NCBI RefSeq assembly: GCF_963675165.1
Contig: NC_087380.1
Location: 2,099,803-2,163,802, forward strand
Reading direction: 5' to 3'
Length of the DNA: 64,000 nucleotides
DNA from: Halichondria panicea
Taxonomy: Eukaryota > Porifera > Demospongiae > Suberitida > Halichondriidae
The first letter of the stretch is position 1; each line of letters starts with the position of its first letter. Below the pieces are notes generated by a model that saw only the letters and a list, made by a program, of their open reading frames with translations, was not told the DNA's origin and did not search any database. A program made the position numbers and the translations under genes. Shown here piece by piece: positions 1 through 11,800 of the stretch.

Positions 1-130
1 AATAGCAAAACTGCATGTGAATGTGTTTACCACTGACTTTTATGATACTGAATTATTGCACTCGCTGGGGTGAGAGTGTGTTATTTAACGTGTGTTATTA
101 CCAATTCTCTCCCCATCCACCATATTGCAG

Positions 131-2623
131 GTTTCTCCGCAGTGTGGTTGGCGTAACGATGAGATCAATGCTCGTATTGAGCGTTTTGAGGCAGACTCTA
201 GTGGAGTGGAGGAGGACGAGGGACTCTACGCCACCTACGCCATGCTACACACCTATCGCAATGAGTGAGTGGGGGAGGAGGGGCTGGGTACAGTGTATAA
301 TAGTATTTAAGACTTTGGATTGTTAGTAAGAGCTTGCATGAGCAGATATTGCATGTTGTCTTTGCATGATGTACATTGTCTTCTGCAAAAACATTTTATG
401 TGTGCCTTTACTTGCATAAACGTTCATTGTCTGACCTACTATCCGACTACCAGTGGATATCCCATGGAGCTGAGGAGTGTTGTATGAAAAGACCACTCCC
501 TCTGAGAGAGGACGACCTCGGAGAGTGGGAGGGGCCAGACCAGAAACCACCACCACTACCCCATAGGTACATGTGTGTGAGGTAGTATTGAGAAGGTTGG
601 TTGTACCATAATTGCCTACATGTAAAACTAAAGCCTACTTTGAGTGTATGCACTTACGTACATGTACAGCAAATTGCTGTAATGGGACATTGCTTTTATG
701 GGTCCGTACATACTGTTGTGTATGAATGACAGTATGTGATTGCTATGTGTCCCCCTTGCAGTCTCAACAGCTGAGCAGCTACAAGGATCTGAGGTGTCAC
801 CTGACCTGTCGCACTTTTTAGAGTCAACCTTGATGAACCCAAACATCTCGTGAGTCAACCAACATCTCTTGAGTGAACTCCCCGGTTGAGGTTGTTATCT
901 TGCACCCCCTCACTATACCCATGTGTACACATTTACTTTCAGTTTGGTTTCCCTTCCTTATAGTCTCATTGCTATTCCATACATTTAGCTATGTGCACAA
1001 TGGATATTTGCTTTTCTTCAAAGAGTATAATAGCCTGCATGCATGAGTAGTGTGTGCTTGCTTTCAATCTGATAGAGTGCTTTAGTGTTTACTGTGAACA
1101 TTATACTTGTGTTGCCCTGAGGGAAATGTTTGTGCACCTGCGTGACCTTACCATTCAATATAAAAATAGCTTAGGGCTGTGGTAGTTCAAGAACTCTAGC
1201 AAATGGTGCATGTTGCCTTTGCTCCATTAGTCGATCTGTTCACTGTGTACAGTGGGGCTATCTCAACAAGTGCCTTCTGCTGGGACTTTAATGAGAGTTT
1301 GTTCAGAGTCAATCCTTTCTTTCTTTACTACTTTGGCTTTGTATGTATGTCTAACAATAATATTTACTCATCCTAGTATATTTGAATTGGTGTATCTTAT
1401 TAGACAAAACATTTTACTTTGATGTATACCACTCAATTCATAGTGTTTGGCCTTCCAAGGTGATCAGCTGTAATTCTACAACCTTAGCTTTCGATTATGA
1501 TTTGCACTGACTATTAGAGGAAGCCATTAGAAGAAGCCACTATACTAACTGGTTTTGAAACTCTGTGTTTATATACTCAACCCACAGATTTCAATAATTA
1601 TCACCCACAAATGCTGAGTGGTTGACAATCTCTTCCGGTCTCTTTTGTACTGTCCCAGAATTGTTTGTTATATCATTCATTTGCTGTCAAAGAAGCTAGC
1701 TGGTATTTATGTAAGGCTATTAGTTGTAGCTCTGCATGGTAACTGCATGCTAATACGTTAGGAACAGTTTCCACTGTCAGAAGAAAGTGCTGTTTCTCAT
1801 CACGGTTTCTATATTCTATATCGCTTTGGCACTGGCTCTGCATGCATGGTTTCTGTAGCCTATACTTTCTTTGGCTCATCTTTGTTATCACTCACTTGTA
1901 AACTCAACAACCAAGGGTAATGTGAAGGAGTCCTCTTGTCACACATGCACACGTGTACATTTTAAGTAACAGGTATAGTCCTTGCTGTGGTTATTTTGTA
2001 AAAATTAAAACACTGCAAGTTTCCAGCTTTGCAATTCTAGCTTGCAACTTATGGCAACGACTTGCAGTGTGATGTGTATTTGATTAGTTTATAGTTCTGT
2101 ACTAGTCTACAACTTCAGGGTTTCCATCCACACATTTTGAGTATTTCGAAAATAAGGAGGCAAATTGTATATAAGTGTGCTGCTATCTCTAACGGCCACC
2201 TAGAAGGGTCTTGGGACATGCTCCCTCAAGAAGATTATAGTGTTTTTAGGTATGACAGGCGCGTTGCAGCTCAAGGTAATTAGCCTCTTATTGAACTCGG
2301 TAATAACGTTGTACGTGGGCGGATAATTAGCTGCATCGTGCCTGTCGTACTGAAAAAATCCCAAGGGGACGAAACCCTGAAGGCGTAAGTATGCCATGTA
2401 CCATTTATTCCTCTTACCCCCCCCCCCCGTGCAGAGATAGAGGTACGTTCAAGAGGATCCCTGTGTACAGAGACCCTGCTGGGGGTACGGATTTGCATCA
2501 TTTAAATTTGACTCTCTGCTCAGTTTAGTTCTGTACTATGCCACCACCACGATGGAGAAACACAACCCTGAACTGGAGACAATGCTTAGATACCCTGCAT
2601 TCCATGTGGACAGGGGCCGTTAG
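131..2623 (+). pseudogene. Unit-1 relic of the 3' end of a PI3K p85-like gene (C-terminal SH2)
   Basis: Four exon-like blocks lie in order. 131-264 encodes a stretch with WRNDEINARIERFEAD. 454-566 encodes REDDLGEWEGP and a PPPLPH stretch. 762-849 encodes STAEQLQGSEVSPDLSHFLE. 2435-2623 is the second half of an SH2 domain. The intact paralogue at 15214-15404 reads GYGFASPFEFDSLLSLVLYY, then HNPELE and YPEFHVDRGR-stop. Its pattern (GYGFA, LVLxY, HN, YP, stop right after the fold) is that of the p85 regulatory-subunit C-terminal SH2. This copy has a 1-bp loss in the GGYG codons (gctgggggtac) and a 3-bp loss near 2495. Exons 131-264 and 454-566 do not join in frame by canonical sites. The FLVR half is missing apart from a scrap near 1908-1950. 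SH2 assignment is firm; p85 identity of the upstream blocks is inferred from position. Confidence 0.7.
867..2434. other. Spacer with no gene seen
   Basis: No open frame with splice context. 1165-1245 (around gggctgtggtagttcaagaa) recurs near 14670, 28990, 39000 and 46470, so it is duplicated spacer sequence. 1908-1950 resembles the exon after the FLVR motif of the SH2 relics (a remnant of KGNVEESS). Confidence 0.6.
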
Positions 2624-2650
2624 CAACTGAACTAGCAGGTGTACAGTATT

Positions 2651-2677
2651 GTATGTGTGTGTGTGTGTGTGTGTGTA
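2651..2677. repeat. (GT)n microsatellite
   Basis: About 13 GT units just downstream of the SH2 relic and upstream of the R1 start. The other units have only short GT runs at this place. Confidence 0.85.
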
Positions 2678-2834
2678 GGAGTATACTTACTATGAATAAT
2701 AATTATAATTGATGTGCTGTATTCGGCTGTATAGGTGTACACTTGATGTGTGCAATTGCAATCACAATTTCAGACTTCCTGTTGTCACCACTATTATAAA
2801 GTCAAAAATGTTTAGACATGAATGTATAGACAGT

Positions 2835-5800
2835 ATGAAGAAGTTACAAAGTGTCTCTTGGCTGGTCCTTTTGACTGGAGCTGCTCAGCTCCTACTAGTG
2901 TGTGGACAAAGTTTACCTGGTATGTTTACTTTCATGACCTCTGCCAGCCAGTTTATATCAATTGCATGCATACAGGAGTGTACCTATCTCTGGGATCAAC
3001 CATCATCACTAACAATACTGAGATCCTCATCACTGATATTGGAGAGGGTACTCTTCCCCTTCTCACCTGTCACACTGATCTAGTGGCCTGTTGTAGAAAA
3101 TCTGATACAATAGCAATGGAAAATCCAACGGGAGATTGGCACTTTCCAAATGGAAGTCCTATTCTTGTTGGTAGTAAAGCACTGTCAGATGCATCGTTTT
3201 ATATAAAGAGAAATGAACAAGTGGTGAGGCTGCATCGTAGAGAGAATATCAACCATCTGAGTCCAACTGGGACCTACTGTTGCACCATACCAACAACTAA
3301 TGCAGGGGAAATAACCATCTGTGCTAAATTGGGTGAGTGAGCCAGCTAGTACTGAAAACTATTATGAGGTCTACACAATGGTCAATAGCCAGCCAAAAAG
3401 CAGTGTAATAAGGCCAGTAATCACTGTAATGTTCGGAAAATGACCGCTGATTTTGTTATCCCGCCAGCTAAGTACTATCTCGCCAAATTTCCCTTTCATA
3501 TTTCAATGCAGTCTCGTGCCTGTCCCTCCCTCCCCTGACCAATGGGATGATCTCCTACTCTGATCCAACACTGGGTGCAGGAAGTGTAGCTACCTTCATT
3601 TGTGAGCCTGGATATATAATAAATAATGACAGTAGTAGGATATGTGGAGATGATGGAATGTGGAGTGAGTCCAGTCAACCAAACTGCGTTGGTGAGTGCC
3701 CTTGTCTTGTTGTATATCTGCTATGTATACGTAGCCGCAGCTGTTAAATAATGTACGGCCCCTTTGATTATTTTCTGTATATACATTGTACAGTCTCATA
3801 TACCTAGCTATTTTCATTTCTGCAGCCACCCTAACGGCAATGGTCTGTCCTGAATTGATGGATCTAGTCAACGGAACTATCATGTATAACATGGAGACCA
3901 TTAACAACAGATCAGTGGGCACTGTGGCCACCTACACTTGTAACCCTGGATACACTCTCAATGGAGACAACACTACGATTTGTGAGAGTGGGGGGAGTTG
4001 GAGTGAGTCAGATCAAACTTGTGAAGGTTGGTTAGCTATGCTGTATAGTTGCATATAATTATTATCATCTCAATACATCATGCTATTTTTTCCGTTATAT
4101 ATCCATGCAGCCATTGTATGTCCTCCTCTACTAACCATTACCAATGGCACCATATACTACTCTCCTAATGTCAGTACTCCTTACTTTGACCTGGAAACTT
4201 ATGCAACCTATATTTGTGAGGCTGGATTCAATATCAATATCATTAATCAGGTACGAACGTGTATAGACGATGATGGATTGGACGCCATTGGAATGTGGAG
4301 TGGCCAGGAACCAAGCTGTGTCTGTAAGTTATCAGCGAAAGTGTATCTTGTACTGTACGAATCCGAATATGTATAGAGTATGGTCATGCATGCATGTGCA
4401 TATTTACACAGTCATCACTTGTCCCTCTCTTCTCCCTGATAATTCCCACACCTCAATAATCTACCTAAGTGACAACACCACACCACCTTTCCCCTATGGA
4501 ACACGAGCGAATTATACCATCGACTGCCCTGAGGGCATGGAGAGGGACGGAGGAGACGATGTGAGGACTTGTATTCGTAATGGCAGTAGTGCAGTGGGTA
4601 TGTGGAATGGAACTGCTCCAACCTGTACAGGTACGTATATAGGTCAACCAACACCAATACCTTAGAATAAAGTTATATAGCCAAAAAGATCGATCACGTG
4701 TTATAATGTTGGTGCATTCGAATGGGCTCGAGGTTAATGTGCATGGTACGAGGTGAACGCTACACAGAATAAATTAACATTATCTTGGTTATAATTATAG
4801 GTGTGTTCTATAAATCAATGTTTCGGTCACTTTTCTTCAAGTTTCAACCTCATTATTATGCTTCGGTGTTTGGATGCAGTGAGGTATACAGTATATAGTG
4901 TGTTGTTTGTGTGTGTGTCTGTGTGTATGTACTGCTATATATAGCTGCTCAATGATAAATAAAGTGCAAGTAAGAGCTTTCATAGGCCTCTTTAAAATCT
5001 TTTTTTACTTGGATTTGAATTTGTAGATTTGCAAAACAATGGAGATATGGCTACTTTGAAGGCCACTGCAGTATTTTCAGACTCGTGTGTAGCAAAATCT
5101 GTTGATATAACTTACGTTGTAGCTATTCTATACTTATAGGAGTTAGCACACTAATTAGCTGCAATAGTGGGGAAAGAGCTGCAGACTTGCACTGTTTCAA
5201 GAATGCAGCAGCCATTAATAAATGTACTGGCAACCTTCTTAGCAACAATCAGGGTCAATCCATCCCCACTCTCTTGCACAATTCTTGCATGTAAGTAGCT
5301 AAAGTATTTAGCTGTGCTGCTATCATTCCACTGAGGCATCATCACCCACAGTGCTGTAATTTTATACAGCCACAGATACAATGGACTGTACTGATCTGAT
5401 GGATCCTGTCAATGGAGGTATCACTTACGATATTGGCACCACTGGTAACAGACCAGTGAAAACTGTGGCCACGTACGTCTGTGATACTGGCTACATGCTC
5501 GAGGAAGATGCCAACACCACTAGAACTTGTGATAGTGCAGGGAGATGGAGTGGGTCAAAACCAGAACCATTTTGTACAGGTTAGAAACACACAAAACACC
5601 TGTGTATGTAGGAAAGGGGGTGCTGTGCTAAATGTTATTCTCTTCTGCAGCAAAACAGTGCAGAAAATTGTCTCCGCTGAAAAATGGAACGATCATGTAC
5701 AATGCTAGTACTCCTTATTACCTGAATACCACAGCACTGTACAAGTGTAATGATGGGTATTTCCTGGAGGGAAAATTTCAGAGGAACTGCACTGCTGGAG

Positions 5801-8800
5801 AGGTGGACAATATCAATGGGTTGTGGACAGGACACGCACCAACATGTACCCGTAAGTGACTTAAATTGCTGAAATCCCCTATTATGTACATTTTCAGCTA
5901 TTCAGTGTCCCTCAATTGATGCTCTCGAACCGATTACCGATGGATCCATCACATACGCTCCTGATATGGTTGCAGACTTTGATCTGGGCACTGTGGCCAC
6001 TTATGCCTGTGACGCTGGATTTGTTCTGGACCTCTCCCTAGGGAGATCTGAGATGAGAATGTGTGTGGATGATGATGGACTGGATGCCATTGGAGTGTTT
6101 GATAGACAGGCTCCAAGATGTGTTCGTAAGTGTTGACATACTTAACCTTTGATAGAATTTGTTTCACAGCTATTGAGTGTCCTTTTCCGCCGGATATTGA
6201 AAATGGCATGGTGTCCTACGACTCTGATATGATTCCTAACTTTGGCCTGGGAACGAAGGCAATTTATAGCTGTAACAATAGGAATGCGTCTGACAGTGTC
6301 AAGACCTGCATGGTAGATGATAATGAAATAGATGTTGCGATGTGGAGTGGACAGAACCTTCACTGTGCTCGAAGTCACTAGTTATGTACAGCTATACATA
6401 CATTGCGCTATTGGGCTATTGGTTCTGTGGTTTATGGTAATACGGCCCTTGCACTGCCCCCTGGCTCTGCCTCCCCCTTTATTTCCCACTATTATCACCT
6501 ACTGTCTTCCCCTTTCTTTCCAATATCTCTGAGTATGTGTTTAATGTGGTGTAATTGCAGCCATCACTTGTACCCGTCTCCCTGATCATACCCACACTTC
6601 AATAACCTACTCTACTGACACCACACCACCTTTTCTCTTTGGAACACGAGCAATGTACACCATCAGCTGCCCTGAGGGCATGGAGAGGGACGGAGGAGAT
6701 GATGTAAGTATTTGTACTGGTGATGGCAATAGTACAAGTGCAGTGGGTGTGTGGAGTGGAACTGCTCCAACCTGTACAGGTATGTATTTCCTACACTTGT
6801 ACATAATTATATGGACATTGCTAAAGTTTGTTTTTGCCTACAGCTCAGAAGGTGTATCTATCTCATGGGGACACACTCTACTATGTCAACAATAGTGCCA
6901 TCATCATTTCAAGCATTATGACAACAGACAACAAATCCTTGACCTGTCACACTGACTCAACCACTTGTTGTAGAGGTGATGACAATCCAGTGGAATCTAA
7001 TGGTTTCGGACAGTGGCTGTTTCCTAATACAATGAAGATTGCCCGGCAGAACAGTATCACTGGTAGTGGGTTCTATTGGAGGAGAGACTACCAAGTTGTC
7101 AGACTCTTTCGTCAAGGTGATATTCAGACTCCGCTGGGAACCTACTGCTGTAGAATACCTGATGGTACTGGAGAGATGAGGACATTCTGTGCTAACATCA
7201 TTGGTAAATTAAATTGTTAATGACTTAATTGATAATCCTTCTCAGCAATACGATGTGACCCGCTGATGACTCCTCCTGATAATGGAAATGTGATTTACTC
7301 AAATAAATTGGACGATGACAATTACATCTTTGGTACAGTAGCCACCTACACTTGCTCTCCTGGTTATAGTCTGAGCAGTACTCAGAGTCGAACATGTATC
7401 ACTGATAATGGTGGAGGGACAATCGGGAGATTCAGTGGGAATGAACCAACCTGTGATCGTGAGTTGATTTACTGTAATATTGATATAATCCAATAATTAA
7501 TTTCCATAGGTATCACGTGTTCTGCTCTTCCAAGCATCACAAATGGGTCCATTAATTACGCTAGTGGTACTACTGCACCATACGACTATGAAACAACAGC
7601 TACTTATCAGTGCAACAATGGACATGTGTTAACAAGTGGAGATATTGTGAGGACCTGTACTGGTGATGGTAGCAGTCATAGTGTTCAGTGGAATGGAACT
7701 GCCCCCTTATGTCCACGTATGTTTTAGTGTTTTGTATTTTATCACATGACACATGATGTACACACACAGCTGTGGACTGTAGACCTCCTCCGTCTATTAC
7801 CAATGGATCTCCTGGGATACCAACAACCACAAAATTCACAGGGAGAGTGACCTACACCTGTGTCACTGGATATTGGATATCTCCCAGAGTCACCACAGCA
7901 ACGGCTACCTGTATGGCTGACAGGACCTGGAGACCTCTGCCAACTTGTTCACGTATGTGAATATCTACCCAACTTGTGCATTGACGTAATTATTGTTCTC
8001 ACCCACTCAGTTGTTGACTGTGGCTCTCCTCCCACTGTTCCCAATGCATCTCCAGAAACCTACCAAGGGACAGTGACCTACACCTGTGACACTGGGTATG
8101 AAGTCTTCAATGGAATCACCGCAGCAACGGCTACCTGTCAGGATAACGGAAACTGGAGATCTCTACCAACTTGTACAAGTATGGTTCAGGGATTTTTTTA
8201 ACTTCAGAATTGTACATCATAATTATGTACATGCAGTTGTGAACTGTGGTGATCCTCCCACTATTCCCAATGGATCTCCTGGGACACCAACCAGCACAAC
8301 ATTTGGAGGGACAGTGTCTTACACATGTAATAGCAATAGATATCACATGTCAGATCCAGCCACTGTGACTTGCGAGGTTAGTAGGAGTTGGAGCACAAGA
8401 CCAACTTGCTCAGGTTTGTGAAACATAATTATAATAGTGACATGCATGATTGTTAATAGCCATCTGCAATGACCATCAAATTGAAAACGGTGACATCGAC
8501 TATGATCCTAATACCACACCGAGAACAGAGGGAGCCATTGCCTTGTACTCATGTGTGTCTGGTTACCAGCTGTCTGGTGTGATATTTAGGACCTGTGTGG
8601 ACGCTCGTAGTGGAACGGGTGGTGTGTGGACTGGATCAATACCAAGCTGTAAAGGTATGAAAACAAAGAAATCTCTATTCCCTATTGTATGTACATTTCC
8701 AATGTTGCAGCAATCTGTGTTAGTCTCACCCTCACCCATGGAGTGATCAGTTACAGTCCATCTACTACTCCCAGACTGGAGGATACTGTGTCTACACACA

Positions 8801-11800
8801 GCTGTGGTGAGGGATACGGACTGTTTCCTAGCGTGACAACGAGAACATGTCAGCCTGACAGGACATGGAGTGGAGAGGACATCACTTGCCAACGTAAACA
8901 TTGGGTACCGTATAGCGGGTATATTTCGAGGGTATAGATGTTCATGGTTTTCTCTGATCAAGCATGTACCGCGAACGTTTATACCCACGAATTTAATATC
9001 GCATGCATGCATGATGCAGAAAGGCTGCTATTCCGCGAAATTTTAATCTGCAAAAACCTTTCTAACGGTCAATCCGTGAAAGTTTATACCCTCGAAATAC
9101 GGTTTATCATAGATACTACACTAATTTGTGTATTGTCCACAGGTATCATGTGCTCTGCTCTCCCTAATGTTACGAATGGGACGATTGATTACCCTAGTGG
9201 TACTACTGCATCATATGACTATGAAACAATAGTTAGATATCAATGCAACCTTGGACATGTGTTAACAAATGGAAACAGAGCGAGGACCTGTTCTGGTGAT
9301 GGTAGCAGTCCTAGTGGTCAATGGGATGGTACTGCTCCTCAATGTCCACGTATGTTTATATTGTATTGGTCGTGTCACATGACAATGTACACACACAGCT
9401 GTGGATTGTGGGACTCCTCCGTCTATTACCAATGGATCTCCTGGGATACCAACAACCACAACATTCACAGGGACAGTGACCTACAGCTGTAATGATGGCT
9501 ATGCACTCTTTGGGATTGCTACAAGTACTTGTCAGGCAAATAATTCCTGGAGCAGACCACCAGAATGCAGAGGTACATGTGCACATTCAGTGTTTGTACA
9601 TATTACATGATATACACTAATGCATGATTAGATGTACACTAAGTAGAGTAAACAACCGATTATCGAACACGTGCTATCTTCGAACGCTTGTTCTCGAGGA
9701 CAGCAGCTCAGAGTACTAAGCTGATAGTACCTAGGTATAGACAAGGTAAGGCTCTATTCAAGTCCAAACTCACGGCCAACAAAAAGCTTCTTCGGCGGAG
9801 TGACAGGGCCAAATCTCAACTATTGGAACAAATTTAGTTTGAACATAGCCACAATTCTTTGAACTCTCTCTCTCTCGTATCGACAGAAGGCTCTAAGCTA
9901 GCTACAATGCATGACTGTAATCTATAATAATAATGGTGGCCTCTTGAAAAAGTCCAGTATTCCCATCAAAATCCGAACGATTAATACCTTTTTATTCAAA
10001 ATTTCCATTTTTTCCTAAAGTTGCAGTCTTACGTCATGGCTACACCGGAGATTATAATCGTTCGGATTTTAATGGCAATACTGGCTTTTTCAAGAGGCCA
10101 CCATTGTCTAACGGTTTGGAGTCAGACCTTGAAACCAGAGCTGTACATAGTTTACTAGTTGTAGATTACGGTCATGCATTGTAGCTAGCTGCTTAGAGCC
10201 TTCTGTCGATACGAGAGAGAGAGAGTTCGAAGAATCGTGGCTATGTTCGAACTAAATCTGTTCCAATAGTTGAGTATTGGCCCTGTCACTCCGCCGAAGA
10301 AGCTTTTTGTTGGCCATGAGTTTGGACTTGAATAGAGCCTTACCTTGTCTATACCTAGGTACTATCAGCTTAGTACTCTGAGCCGCTGTCCTCGAGAACA
10401 AGCGTTCAAAAATAGCACATGTTCGATAATCGGTTGTTTACTCTAAACATAATTATAGTTAGTTGTATTGACTGTGAGCCCCTATATTACAATCAACTGA
10501 TTATATTTATTGCAGCCAATGTAACTGCACTGGCCTGTACTGATCTGATGGATCTAGTCAATGGAGGTATCACTTATGATATGGAGACCATTAACAATAG
10601 ACCAGTGGACACTGTGGCCACCTACACCTGTAACGTAAGCTACACTCTCATTGGAGGCAGTACCAGGACTTGTGGGAGTGATAGAGTGTGGAGTGGGTCA
10701 GATCCAGTGTGTGAAGGTTGGTGGCCTAGTTGTAGTACCATAGGCACGCGTTATTAAGCGGCGGCGCCTATAATCCGGGCCAAAGAAGGATATAAGCGCT
10801 TAAATTGAAGAGCGCCTAGAACAGGATAGGGATTGGAAACTACCCGGCCTCACTGTGTAAACAGTTGAAACACTCCGTGTTGTGATTTAGCGATCACAAA
10901 TATTTTCGTGTGTTGATCTTTCTGTGGTTGTATTTTAACTGTTTTTATAGCTCTCCTATCCACTAGCGATCACTCAGGGGCTGGGAGCCTCAGGTACTCT
11001 AGGTTTACACCACTGAGTCTGTTTTCTTTACTCTGTTTTCAATTTTTGTTGAACCACTGCACTCTACGTCACTTTTTCTCTTTCCCTGCTGTGAAGCCAA
11101 AACAGCAAAGGACGTTGCTTGATATCTAAGTATTACATAGAATGGCTTCTTCATGCTATAGATAAGCTGTACTGTTCATAAACGTTTTCAGTATAATATT
11201 ATATATAGTCCTTCAAACAGTTTTAAACACATCACGGACCTTAATTGACCTCCCACAACTTCATATTAGATCCCACTTGAATATTTTTGCTTATTGTTGC
11301 CAAGTGCTCTATTTCTAATAGAGCACTTGGCAATAGCGTGCTCTATTAAATGCTTCAGGCTATGTACATTGTATTGTCATTTACAAGGAGAGATGCACAT
11401 GTAATAACATGATTGTAGCTAGATGCTAGCACAGTTTGTAGAATGGCTCTATAGTTTTTTCTTTTGGCTTTGTTCGAGAATAGTAGGAGCCGCTCGTTTC
11501 TTGGGCAGTATGCTGTGCTTGTTTACTGCAAGGCTGCATGGGGGAGGGAGCTGGATGTAGGGAAGTGCTGGAATTCTAGCTTTGTTTCTTCCTTTCGTTT
11601 GTTTGAGAGTAGTATAGGAGATGCTCATTTGCTGGGCTTATTGCTGCTTAGGTTTCTTCCTTTCGCTTTGTTCGAGCCTATGGCATACTACCAAAAAAGT
11701 ATGCTAGGCTTGTTTCCTGAAAAAGCGGGGAGGAGTTGGACAGTTCCATTTTGTGGGTGGAGTTAAGACTATAATTTTGTCCATTAAACTGAGGTATGAT

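Noticed and set aside
8563-9012. 149-residue minus-strand frame
   Set aside because: Antisense of two sushi exons and a MITE; exon phase and cysteine pattern support the + strand.
11464-11766. 100-residue frame in the R1 intron
   Set aside because: Lies in a degenerate transposable element and has no recognised motif.
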